NCBI GenBank assembly: GCA_949987705.1
Contig: OX465282.1
Location: 95,902,070 to 95,966,069, forward strand
DNA: 64,000 bases
Direction: 5' to 3'
Source: Thereva unica
Lineage: Eukaryota > Arthropoda > Insecta > Diptera > Therevidae
Below are positions 1 through 10,803 of the stretch, piece after piece. The position numbers and the translations under genes are program-made. How positions within the stretch are numbered: position 1 is the stretch's first letter; each line of letters begins with the position of its first letter. The notes beneath the pieces were generated by a model. It was given only the letters and a program-made list of their open reading frames with translations, did no database searches and was not told the origin of the DNA.

Positions 1-1254
1 AATCACTTAGAAAGGTTAACACGAGAAAAAATGGCACTTAAAGCCCAAATCGTTGAATTATCAAAATGCCAAGCAGAGATGATACAACTACGTGACAATT
101 CCCCTTTTTCGACCAAGAAGAAACACCAACAGGATTCTCAACGATTGCATAGCTCAGCACCAGCATCAAAAACGCTTCCAAATAATCACGAAGCTGATGG
201 AACTCCATGCGTTACCTCAGATTGGGATAAGCATTCATCAAGTATTGAAATATCTGTGGCCTGTCTGCAGGACAAATCCATTCAGATTGCAGAAACCCAC
301 TATTCGGCAAACAAAGAGCTACAGACAACCCGTCAAGGACCGGCCGATCTTCAATCGCTTTTCACTGAACTTCGATTATACAATGAACCTTTTCTAGAGA
401 AGAAAGATGTCCCTTTTCAATCACTATGTCGTCCAACTGAAAAACTCGAAGACTCTCGCCCTCAAATAGGTATACTACAAGAGCTCCTATTTCGAAAATC
501 TAGCCAATCTAGCGATATTGGAACAACGGAACGTGAACGAAAACTTTTAAATATATTAAAAAATGCGCAGAAAGAACATCAAAGTCTACTCATTAAGCAA
601 AAAGAATTGAACTCAAAACTAAATGAACTCTGCCAAGCCTTAGAGAAGTCGACCAATGAAATCGCAAGACTCCGTGGACAAACTATCTTACTAAACTCAA
701 CCACTGATGCCGTTAATGTAGAACGGAAGCAGATCGAGTCTCAGCTAGTACAAGCCAAGTACAAAGTTTCGAGGAATAACGCAAAGTATGTACTATCTGA
801 CTTTGAGTACCAAATCAAACAAATCAAAACTATACACGAAGTATCAACAGCTGCAGGACAGTACAAACGAATTGCAGGATCAAGGCAAGTGCCACCACAA
901 ATCCCTACCTCAAAACCTATAACCATATCAGGTCCTATTGAGCGTATCCTAAAAAATGAAAAAATCACGCTAGAGGAATATAGGGCACGCCGAGTCCGTC
1001 AGCCACCTCCCAACGTAATTGTGGACCCAGCACTATGGCAGCAAATTAAGGCTCTCCCTTTACCATGGGATAAAATCATGGTCGCCAAGCGATCATATTG
1101 CTATCGCTTGAAGGCAGGGACCCTGCGGTTCACCCTAAACAAGGAAAGACAGTGTCGCATAACCCGGCAGGCCCAATCGACACCAGCCTCACAACAAAAA
1201 CAGACATCTTCCATAAAAACCCATAAGCATAAGAATAAGAAATTAACGCAGTGA
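1..1254 (+). CDS. Coiled-coil protein of unknown function, C-terminal part
   Basis: The reading frame is open from the first base of the window, so the true start lies upstream. The first ATG in frame is at 31 and would give 407 residues. The protein is hydrophilic, rich in Gln, Lys and Glu. A heptad-like stretch near residues 165-245 should form a coiled coil. The C-terminal third is basic with several Pro-rich turns, and the last 20 residues are Lys/Gln-rich. I see no zinc knuckle, protease, RT or integrase motif and do not recognise the family. Because everything to its right is mobile DNA, it may be the last ORF of a retroelement, or the last exon of a host gene. The sequence does not decide between these. 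Confidence 0.55.
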   Translation, partial: NHLERLTREKMALKAQIVELSKCQAEMIQLRDNSPFSTKKKHQQDSQRLHSSAPASKTLPNNHEADGTPCVTSDWDKHSSSIEISVACLQDKSIQIAETHYSANKELQTTRQGPADLQSLFTELRLYNEPFLEKKDVPFQSLCRPTEKLEDSRPQIGILQELLFRKSSQSSDIGTTERERKLLNILKNAQKEHQSLLIKQKELNSKLNELCQALEKSTNEIARLRGQTILLNSTTDAVNVERKQIESQLVQAKYKVSRNNAKYVLSDFEYQIKQIKTIHEVSTAAGQYKRIAGSRQVPPQIPTSKPITISGPIERILKNEKITLEEYRARRVRQPPPNVIVDPALWQQIKALPLPWDKIMVAKRSYCYRLKAGTLRFTLNKERQCRITRQAQSTPASQQKQTSSIKTHKHKNKKLTQ

Positions 1255-2713
1255 AATAATAATCAATTTCATTTTATTTAAAATATTCTAAGAACATTAT
1301 TATGAAATTTTGTGAATGAAGTGAATAATTAAACTTTGGATTTTGTTTTTTTTTAAAGTTAAAAAATAATAATAATAAGTGGTTGACAGCACCAACACCA
1401 AAGATGATCCCGTGGCTGATTCTGCGGCAGAGTAAAATCATTTATAAATAAGAACCAGACATTCCAACGGCGGCCCCGGAGGATGTTTGGTCACATAAGT
1501 GCTGCGCAGATGTAAATAAACAAATTTGCCTAAAAATAAAACAATTAAACATCAGACCTAAAATCATACTCACCTGTCAACACTGGTTACAGCAGCTCCA
1601 GCCCTTCCCACCGCCGATTCCGATCCAACAATCTAAAATAAGATATAAAATAAAATAAATCAATAAAAATAAAAATATCACTCCGCTTACCTCAAAATCG
1701 AACAGCTGCCAGAATGACAGCAAGACACCAACACATATCAATATTGCAAGATGGTGGGAAGGTTCCCAAGTTCCCCACCAACATCTATTGTGTACACCGA
1801 AATAAATATCGCAGCATGGTCATCCAAAATTTCAGATCACATTTGATCTTCTATGCGTGTCGAGCTAGAAGAAATTCAGCAAAAGGCTAGTGATCTCAAA
1901 TTTGAATACATGAACGAGTTGAAGTTCATGTAAATCTATATTACACTTAACGTGCCGAGTTAAGTGCAAATTCTTTATTACATACTTAACGTGCCGAGTT
2001 AAGTACAAATTCTCTATCACATACTTAACGTGCCGAGTTAAGTGTAAATTCGGGATCACATTACATGAGATGAATTAATGTGAATTTCCGATTCCTGGAT
2101 CCAATTTTATTTATCTAACAAAACTTTGAATTCTAGCGAAACCTCGAACCAAGTGATAGCCAACACGAGATTCAACCATATGATAATCAGATTTGCGGAT
2201 AGACAACATTGCCAGTTAAGGATAATTGGAGTGAATTTGACCGGGTGAAATAATAATATATTGAGATTACAATTATTAAAGATTTAAATTGAATTTATGT
2301 TTTACGAATTTGAAATATTGTAGAAATCTTATTAAAAATTAATTGGAAGTTGTATTTGCTAAATAATGAACCAAATCTAAGATTATAGGAAAATTAAGTT
2401 TAAGATTGAATTATAATTATTAAATAAAAAGGTAAAAAATCGAATTAGTGCAACAGTCTTTTACTAAGCTATCCTTGCAATCACACATTGAGTTCGCACT
2501 TAGGCTTTACAAGCCAAAACAGCACCATTACGGACCATTCGAGAATTTAACGAACATTCGGCAAGTTTATTAAGTCAATTTAGGTCGGTGCCACATGAAC
2601 ACTTATGTTCGTAGGTTACGGTACTTACGGTTACGGTACGGTACGGAATATTAGGTCAGGGCTTAACTGAGGAATGATACTTCAAGTATCCGCCTGACAG
2701 GCCGTGGCATGTA
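1255..2713. other. Non-coding stretch after the coiled-coil ORF
   Basis: No gene is visible. The stretch is AT-rich, with a TATA-like tataaataag near 1441 and a 39-bp tandem repeat at 1945-2061. If the upstream ORF belongs to an LTR element, its 3' LTR could be here, but I could not pair it with a second LTR. Confidence 0.4.
1945..2061. repeat. Three 39-bp tandem repeats, each with a small hairpin
   Basis: Units start at 1945, 1984 and 2023. Each carries a 21-bp core beginning ACTTAAC and ending GTTAAGT, so each unit can fold into a 7-bp stem with a 7-nt loop. The cores are nearly identical and the spacers differ by a few bases. Confidence 0.8.
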
Positions 2714-2721
2714 GGTGAAGT

Positions 2722-3739
2722 CATGGTACAATAATACAAGGTAAGCTCATAAGGAAAAGCTCTCTTTCCATCTTGAAAAGCTTTGACGTCATCAAGATCT
2801 TTTACTTCTCTACCATTTGAAAGTTAATTCGTTTGTAAGACGTTTTCATTCAAAATTATTGTTTATAATCAATATAAAATTAAAAAAATAAAGAACAGAT
2901 ATTAAAGACAATTAATCATCATGGTTTAAAGCAATGTAATGCTGGGTTTCCGCCAAACAGAGAGTTTCAAAAAACAGTTTTGTTTTTAAACATTTTGTTT
3001 GTTTTTAACTACCCACTCGAGATGGGACAATGTTTTGTTTTTAAAAACACTATTCTCCTACAAAAATGTTCTCAAAATTGTTAGATTTTTGCAAAACATT
3101 GATATTTTTGTTGACAAAAACAATTTTTGTTTCTGTTTCTTATTTTGTTTGTTTAGTGAAAACCTGGCATAAGAGGTTGCAAATATAAGAATAATAAGAA
3201 ACCAAATGCTGCAATAACAAATTTTCAGTATTTTACGTTTCCTAAAAATCAAGATATATCGAAATTGTGGAGTGAAATGTGTAACAAAAATGAAATTAGT
3301 TTTCAAAACGCTATTATATGTTCAGTACATTTCAGTGAAGAAAGTTATACTCTCAATTCCAGACTATTGCCTTCAATTTTTAAAAAATATTAAATAAAAA
3401 CGCGTTGCAAAGTTCCAGAATAAGAAAACATTTTTCAAAATTATAATAAAACCTAAATTAGAATAAACAGAAATTATTTAAAAAATCCGTTAGAAAGGCA
3501 CAACATGTGAATTTACCAGATAATGTAAAATCTTTGTTTTTTTAGATGTAGATTATATTGCAGAATTATAAATTTAAATAATAATATTAAAAATCAACAA
3601 CGAAAGAATAGAAATAAAAAATTGCCAAAATAATTACTCTAAAAATAAGCGTTTTTTAATTGAAAACCTATCTGATCTGAGTGACGTCACGGCAAAAGCT
3701 TTTTTCTCTTATGAGCTTACCTTGTATTATTGTACCATG
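2722..3739 (+). mobile_element. P-superfamily DNA transposon, degenerate copy
   Basis: The two ends, 2722-2753 and 3708-3739, are perfect 32-bp inverted repeats beginning CATGGTACAATAATACAAGG. They are flanked by an identical 8-bp target duplication, GGTGAAGT, at 2714-2721 and 3740-3747. The CATG start, 8-bp duplication and internal THAP domain are together the signature of the P superfamily. The interior is only about 950 bp and carries one THAP-coding block (3160-3393) but no RNase H-like catalytic region or GTP-binding region. It is therefore a non-autonomous deletion derivative or decayed copy. A TGACGTCA-like motif sits subterminally at each side (about 2784 and 3683). Confidence 0.9.
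3160..3393 (+). pseudogene. THAP zinc-finger domain remnant of a P-type transposase
   Basis: The block encodes 77 residues and ends at a TAA at 3391-3393. It shows the THAP layout: a Gly-Cys near the start, an FxFP motif, the invariant Trp (KLW), then CSVHF and LPSIF. From the first visible Cys to the next zinc ligand there are 46 residues, then two, then His, which fits the C2CH spacing. The first Cys of the expected CxxC pair is not seen, and an in-frame TGA lies directly upstream at 3157. A possible 3' splice site (ttgtttgtttag, ending 3156) suggests this was an internal exon start. THAP domains bind the subterminal DNA of P elements. This copy can no longer make a full transposase. Confidence 0.8.
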
Positions 3740-3747
3740 GGTGAAGT

Positions 3748-4562
3748 CATGATTCCCTACAGACAAAATATTCATGGCCTCAACGAAAGCTTCAAGGCGG
3801 CTCCAGCCTCAAGCCGTCACACCGAACACCCGTAAACAAGCAAACAAGCGCAAACGCGACTAGCTCGCGCCTTGCTTTCCGTTCCGAGTGGATAGGGCGT
3901 GAATTCTTGCCGTCAATTCACGGCTTGAGAGTGAATAGAAGTTCAGATCTTCAGGACCGAACTGACGATAAATGCGAGTTTTGTCAGCTTTCTTGAACTG
4001 CAGGCCCCATACAGTGAGTGTATAGGGATACTTGGCCTTGAGTGCAACTTTCAGGCCACGGCCTCCCGGCAAACTTTGTATAAATTGGGGCCTTGAGATA
4101 TGGGTAGAACCTGCACAAAAATTTGTTGTCGATTATTTAGTCTCCACCGGCTAGCTAAACGCGCGTTTCGTCGAATGCTGCAGAGTACGAGCTAAGTAAT
4201 ACTGACCCGCGAAAAGGCCCTTAGAATTTAGAACTATAAGAAAGGCCACGCTGAATTTTAGCGCGATGAAATGCTTGTTGAGTGAGTGCTCAAGTTTTGG
4301 TAGTTGTGCGTCCATACAAGCGGAAAAGCGAGTGAAATAGAGGAGGGCAAGGAGTCCAAATTATCAGTTATCTCAAATAAAATCTTGCTTAACACCCCCT
4401 TCCGCCCAGATGAACTTTTCTCAAAAATCACCTCACGTAATTTATGGACGACCCCTAAACAAAAAGTTATTTACTATTTTTCGAAAGGCAGCAGATTTTA
4501 CTTCACTGAAAATCCGCCGAGAGCAACAGTGTTATAAAGGAGAAAAGCTAAATAAGTTCGAT
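3748..4562. other. Gene-poor stretch between the P element and the Jockey element
   Basis: No recognisable gene. A 70-codon minus-strand open frame (3860-4072) lacks an ATG start and has no recognisable motif. The piece 4265-4420 is repeated near 48.0 kb. Confidence 0.5.
4265..4420. repeat. Interspersed repeat, copy 1 (second copy at 48007-48172)
   Basis: Both copies read ATGAAATG.TTGTTGAG at the left, share TTTTGGTAGTTGTG.GTCCA in the middle and a long identical run around ATCAGTTATCTCAAATAAAA near the right. They are about 80% alike by eye and in the same orientation. No ends or target duplication were found, so the class is unknown. Confidence 0.7.
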
Positions 4563-4631
4563 CCTGAATTTCATACATAACATAACATAACAGTTTATTC
4601 AAATCAATTCGTACAAAGTTTTACAAAGTTA

Positions 4632-5077
4632 AGCCTAGTACGGAGTTCGAACGGAATTCCGTTCCCCATATAAAATACATGTAAAAAGATGCACGGAATT
4701 CCGTTCACCCGATTTTTCCGTGTACTTTTTGTTTTGTGAGTACGGACTTCGAACGGAATTTTGTTGGTAATATATCACTTGTGAAACTTTCTAACAGATG
4801 GCTCTGCAAAGGAATTGGAGACTTTTTCCGTTCACTTTGGAACGGAATAAATAGCTAGACAATTATTCCGTGTTGCTGCTGTTGGTAATTTTGACAGAAT
4901 GAAAAAAGCAGCTGTTGCGGCCAAGTGCGTGGTGTAATATGTGATTTTTATCAGTCAGCTGTTAACTTTTTCTCACCTTTTGACTTTTTCTTCACAGTAC
5001 TCTACACGGAATTTTTCCGTGTAGAAATATATGCCAAAAATGCTGAACGGAATTCCGTTTGAACTCCATACTAGGCT
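4632..5077. mobile_element. 446-bp MITE, PIF/Harbinger-like
   Basis: The ends are 33-bp inverted repeats starting AGCCTAGTA(C/T)GGAGTTC with two mismatches, and each arm repeats the palindrome CGGAATTCCG. The flanking direct repeat is TTA (4629-4631 and 5078-5080), the 3-bp TWA target of PIF/Harbinger elements. No coding capacity. It lies in the 3' UTR of the Jockey element, so it arrived later. Confidence 0.8.
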
Positions 5078-5426
5078 TTAATGTGTTAATCATATACTAG
5101 CCAAAAGGCAACCGTAAACTTGTAAGAAAATTTACTTAATCTTAAGTATATTGTTAGTATAGTTTGCTTGGATTATTATAATGAGGGTAAGTCGGAGCCA
5201 GGTGAATAGGCTGGCTGCGAGAGTCTTAATGATACTTATCACAATCTCAGTTCACAATTCTCACTTCTCTTAAACAGATAAACAAACAGTCGGACAGGGC
5301 CGCGCACAAGCCTGGTCCAGTTCGTCAATCTGCCCAAGTACAGAACCATAGTAGGAGGGCGACGACACCCCCGTGTACAGGCAAGGAGCGCATTGCGGTA
5401 CAGGGGGGAGGCGCCGTCATGCTACG

Positions 5427-5876
5427 TTCTAACATTACAATATTATAAATTTATTTACATTAATCAATGTTTAGGTTAAATCCATATGAAAAGAAGAAAG
5501 AGTATTATGCGAGTTTAGATTATTAATACATTGAGGAATTCATTTACTTAATCAAGATTAGAAGGTATCAAAACAAGTTCATTTTATGAAATTAAGGTAC
5601 TTATTCAGGTACAGTGAAAAGAAGTATACTGATACAGTATCGTTAACTATGTTCTAACATTATAATATTATAAATTTACTTTAATCAATGTTTGGGTTAA
5701 ATCTACAAGAAAACAAAATAGTGTATTATGCGATTTTAGATTATTAATACATTGGGGAATTCATTTACTTAAATAAAATTAGGAGGTATCAAAACAAAAC
5801 AAAGGAGTTCATTTTATTGAATTTATATGGTACTATTCAGGTACAGTAAGAGAAGTAACTAATACGGTATCGAATA
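5427..5876 (-). repeat. 225-bp tandem duplication in the Jockey 3' UTR
   Basis: Two units start at 5427 and 5652, both with TTCTAACATTA.AATATTATAA, and stay aligned to the end, with small indels and about 85% identity by eye. Tandem blocks in 3' UTRs are common in non-LTR elements. Confidence 0.8.
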
Positions 5877-8798
5877 ACTTAACCTATCTTAGTCTATCTT
5901 AAGTCTAGTTACAATAGGACCCCAAACATTTAAGGCACCTTAGGGACAGTATATACATGGTGTATGAGTAATAGAGGCAACAGCACTAACTAAAAAATTT
6001 ATATCAGTCAGTAGGGACAATATTTTGGAAATTCATAGGCGTATGAGGCAAGAAGGTAGTCCAACGGTGGCCAATGTCCAGGAGGACAAACTTGGTCGGC
6101 ATTATCCCCTATTGTGAGAGGAGTCCCTGCCCTCAAAAAATCCGGGAGGGGCATTTGCAAAGTCCATTGGACTGAGATAGTAGGAGGATAGTGAGCGAGG
6201 GTTGTCAGACCAGCATTTTCTGATGAGCGGATTTTCATGTGATTCGAATTTATTTACCCTATTCTTCCATTTTTCTTGGAGATATAGTAGGAGGGGTTGG
6301 ATGTCGGCTCTATCATAAAGCTCCAGATTGGAGTAGAGTTTATTGCGAGATTTAAATTTCATTGATAAGCATTGCCTTAATATTCTGCGCTCTAGCTTTT
6401 CAAGGTTACGGGCCCAGGTGGTGGATATCGTGTGCCAACACGGGAAGCCATAGCAGATGACAGGCCTGATAAGTTGTTTGTAAAGCAGCAGTTTAGATTC
6501 AGAGTTAAGTTTGCTACGGTATTTCAGCACAGGGTTCAGGCGACCCAGGATGCAATTCACCCTGGAGATGATAATCTTGGCATGCTGGTTAAACTTCAAG
6601 AGGTGACTAAAATTGATACCCAAGTACTTGAGATTCCTCGCAACCTTGATATTAACGTTGTTGAGTCTGACTTGGAGGGACCCACAGGCCCTAGTGGGAC
6701 CCGGTCTGCCCTTCCCCCAGGCATTTCTAAAGGCAATAAATTGGGTTTTGCTCTCATTCAGTGAAAGTCCCCAGGTACCGTAGAAGCGCTTTATGACGTC
6801 CAGGTGTTTGCTCAGCCACTCCATACTTTTTATGGGATTAGGGTTAGTGGCGTACATTAGAGTGTCATCCGCATATAGTATTGCCATAGATCCTATGCCC
6901 GGAATTAAATGAGGAAAGTCGTGGAGATATAAGTTGAACAATTTGGGACCAAGGATCGAACCCTGGGGAACACCTGAGAGGACCGCAACAGATTCTGAGA
7001 AGAGTTCACCTATTTGGACCGACAGAGACCTGTCAGATAGGAAGCTGTGAATCATTCGTAGAATATATGGGGGAAAGTTCAGAGTGGCTAGCTTAAAGAG
7101 TAAACCTTTATGCCAGACCGAGTCAAAGGCGGCTCTTATGTCGAGGGAGCAGACAACTGTTGGGTTTTTGGAACGGAGACCCTTATTTATCTCATTATGA
7201 AGAACTAATAGGGCATGCTCCGTTGAGTGAGCAGCCCTAAAGCCAAATTGCTGATGTGGAATGAGATTGAATTGCTGGCAGTGGTCGTCTAGATCAATTG
7301 CAATTTTTCGCTCAAGGAGCTTTCCAAGGTTGGAAAGGCAGGAGATGGGCCTATAGTCGGCAGGAGAGTTACAATGATTCCCTTTGGGGATTGGAATTAG
7401 CTTCGAGTGTTTCCAAGCTGTGGGGAAGTAGCTGTTATTCAGACAGTTGTTAAGTAAGGAGGTGAGTGGGGAGGCTATGAACGGGCCGATCTTTTTCAGG
7501 ATGAAATTAGAGACATTGTCACTACCAGCTGACCTCTTACCATTAAGGGAATGGATAAGCGAGTCCAAGGAACTGGGTTTAAAGAAAGGGTGGGATAGAC
7601 TCTCACTATTGGCAGGTATGTCCCCGAAGTTAAACTGTGGGCACAAAAATAGATGCTGAAAATCATCTATAGTACGGGTGACTTCACTGTTGGCTTCGTT
7701 AATCGCAGGTTGTCTAAGTTGAAACAGATCCCTATAATAACTAGCGAACAGCTCAGGAACATCAACTCGAGCGTTACCAGGACTAAGGTTATCAAAGGAG
7801 TAAGTGCGTTTCCTGCCAATGATTCTATTGATTTCCTTATAGAGAGAGGGGCCCGGTCTCATAGCTCGAAGCTTATTTTGGAAGGATAAATTCAGGAAAG
7901 AGGAGACGCGAGAGTCGACAATGCGACTAAGTAGCATGATTTGGTTGGCAAGGGCAAGCGTGTAACTATTGTGGTGGAAGAGGTTCCTTTCCAACTGTCT
8001 TTTAAGCTTTCTCCTCCAGTTTTTACGTATGAGGAATAATTTTTGATCGTCCTGAGGGAGCCTATCACGGAAGCCATACGGCTTCAGCGGTGCTACATCA
8101 TTAAGCAGGGAATTAAAGGAAGTGTTCCATATAGAAATGGAAGAGTCGATCTCATTATTGGACCAGTTACGAGAAGGCGAAGGCTGGGTAGAAACCATAG
8201 CGTCCTCAAGGCTAGATCCGAACTGTTCCCAGTCCACCTTATCCAGAGCCCTGAATTTAGGGGGAGAAGAAAGGGAGGGTGAATAAGCAGAAAAGCTGAA
8301 TTCCAGTTCCACCACATAGTGGTCTGAGAAGGAAGGGGTTGTAACACACCGGTGGAAGTCAAGGCTGCTCGAAAGTTTATGCGAAGCAAGAAAAAGATCA
8401 ATGCAACTTCTGGATCTAGGAAAGGTAGGACCTCCAGGGCAAATGATAGAAAAGAAATCTAAGAGGGGGTTATTGGACTTCCAATCCATAATGATTTTCC
8501 TATTACGATTTGTAGAGAGGTTAGACCAACTTGGATGTTTAGCGTTAAAGTCCCCTTCTATAAGAAGACCCTCATAGTTGGGTTCCAAGAGGGAGAGCTG
8601 TTGCATTAGTACAGAGAAGTCGGCAGCGCTGACATTCGAGGGTAGGTATAGGGAGATGAGTAACACTCTACCGACCACGGAGTTAGGGAGGTTAAGAAAA
8701 ATCTCGACTGAAACATGGGAAAAGGGTAGGGGAAGGTAGACCTGTCTGGTCTTTAGAGAATTACGACAAAGGACAGCAGTTCCTTGGAGGCTATCATT

Positions 8799-10624
8799 CT
8801 TCTTCTTCTTTAACGGCTCTACAACCGGGATCCGGTCCTGGCCTCGCGCAACTGTTCTCTCCACCGGTCCCGATTCTGAGCCGATGTCATCCAGTTTGGC
8901 ATCCCTAAACTCTGAGCGTCCTGGTCCACGCCATCCTTCCAGCGAAGGTTGGGCCTCCCTCGCTGTCGCACCCCATAGGTCTTACCGCAGAGAACTTTCC
9001 GAGCAGGCTCATCTTCACTCATACGAGCTAGATGCCCTGCCCACCGGAGCCTACCGAGCTTTATTTTCTTCACAACATCTATGTCGCGATAGCGCTTGTA
9101 GATCTCGTGATTGTAGAGTCTCCGGAATCGTCCTTCCTCACATACGGGGCCAACAATCCTCCGAAGTATTTTCCTCTCAAACACGCCCAAGAGGTTTGAG
9201 TGCTTTTTGCTAAGCACCCACGTTTCGGATGCATATGTGAGAACGGGTAAGACCATCGTCTTATATAGTAAAAGTTTAGACGTTATGGTTAGATATTTGG
9301 ATTTGAAGAGCCTTGACAGACTATAGTAGGTTTTGTTGGCTTTTAGCAGTCGTGCGCGTATTTCTGGTTCCATGCTATTGTCGGCTGCTACTATTGACCC
9401 AAGGTAGGTAAATGATTTTACCACGTCAAACTCGTGTTCCGCTACCTTGATTGTGGGACCAATGTTAGGTGTTCTTCCAGACGAGGCCACCATGTACTTT
9501 GTTTTGCTTTCGTTAATGTGCAGTCCCAGATTTCCTGCCGCTTGCTCAATCTGAGTGAAAGCTTCTTGTACAGCTGTTGTTGTTCTTCCAATGATGTCAA
9601 TGTCGTCTGCGTAAGCCAGTAATTGGGTGGACTTGTGGAGGATTGTACCCCTTGATGTCACGCCCGAATCTCGGATCACTTTCTCCAACGCCAGGTTGAA
9701 AAGGAGGCAGGCCAGACCGTCCCCTTGTCGGAGTCCATTATAGATGTTGATTGGTCTGGACAGTGTTCCGGATACCTTTACTTGGCTTGACACATTGATC
9801 ATGGTCAACCTACATAGTCTTGTCAGTTTGTTGGGGATGCCGAATTCTCTCATGGCTTTGTAGAGTTCTACCCTGGCTATGCTATCATAGGCGGCTTTAA
9901 AGTCTATGAAGAGGTGTTGAATTGAGTTTTGAAACTCTAGACATTTTTCCATAGCCTGCCTCAAGGTGAAAATCTGATCAGTCGTTGATTTGCCTGGGCT
10001 GAAGCCACACTGGTAATGGCCTATGATGTTTCTGGCGTATGGGGCCATCCTGTTTTGTAGGATAGCGGAGAATATCTTATACACGGTACTCAACAACGTT
10101 ATACCGCGATAATTAGTGCACGCTGTGATATCTCCTTTTTTGTGTACCGGACAGAGGATGCCTTTTCTCCAGTCTTCTGGCATCACTTCCTGCTCCCATA
10201 CTTGCACAATTAATTCATGAATCGCTTGGTGTAATGTAGGCCCTCCATATTTAACCAGCTCCGCTGCGATGCCGTCTGCACCCGAGGCCTTGTTGTTTTT
10301 GAGCCGGCTGATGGCTCTGCTAACTTCTTCTATGCTTGGTGGCGGCAGCATAGCATTGTCATCAGATATTGGTGGAGCCTCCGAATCCTCAGTTAGCTCG
10401 CCATTTAGCAATTCATGAAAGTGCTCTTCCCATCGCTCCAAGATGCCTTTAGGATCGGTGATCAGATTACCTTCTTTGTCCTTGCAGTATGTGCAACGTG
10501 GTGTGAATTGCGTCATACTGCGGACTCTTTAGTAGAACTCCCGCGCCTGGTGCGGCCGTCGTTCTCTGTACTGTTCTAGCTCACAGACGAGATTTTTTTC
10601 CCAGACTTCCTTTTTCCGGAAAAA
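8799..10624 (-). mobile_element. 5'-truncated RTE-like non-LTR retrotransposon inside Jockey ORF2
   Basis: A 13-bp target duplication, GGAGGCTATCATT, flanks it at 8786-8798 and 10625-10637. On the minus strand it begins within the endonuclease-RT linker, runs through RT and a C-terminal domain, and ends about 20 bases after the stop codon in an (AAG)n tail. A very short 3' UTR with a simple-repeat tail is typical of the RTE clade. The endonuclease domain is missing, as expected for incomplete target-primed reverse transcription. Confidence 0.9.
8819..10516 (-). pseudogene. RTE-like reverse transcriptase ORF, lacking its endonuclease
   Basis: The frame from ATG at 10516 gives 565 residues. 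It contains the RT fingers (HKKGD, NYRGITLL), FIDFKAAYD, the NGLRQGDGLA motif, the catalytic LAYADD box near 9605 and the NESKTKYM motif. A C-terminal region with RRLRWAGHLARM-like and GRPNLRW motifs and a final W.R..LR.A pattern follows. Upstream, codons still match the linker of related elements but are cut by an in-frame TAA at about 10530. This is a remnant of a protein of about 1,000 residues. Confidence 0.8.
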
Positions 10625-10803
10625 GGAGGCTATCATTACGATACATATTATAACCGTTGAGCGAAAGTTTGGATTTCGGGTGAAGGTGTGTTTCCTGAAT
10701 ACACAGGAAATCGTATTTGCCATATTGGAGGAGGTCCCGGAGGGACCAACGCCGAGCAAGTGAAATCAGGGAGCCAACATTCAAGGACGCACATTTCAGG
10801 GCT

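Noticed and set aside
1380..1640. 3' LTR after the coiled-coil ORF
   Set aside because: A TATA-like box and AATAAA are present, but no TG...CA pair, polypurine tract or second LTR could be shown.
3160..3393. Host THAP-domain gene
   Set aside because: It sits inside perfect inverted repeats with an 8-bp duplication, so it belongs to the transposon.
3860..4072. 70-codon minus-strand frame
   Set aside because: It has no ATG start and no recognisable domain, though its composition is protein-like. Left unannotated.
6432..8282. Several plus-strand open frames of 70-110 codons
   Set aside because: They lie antisense to the Jockey RT and show no motif of their own.
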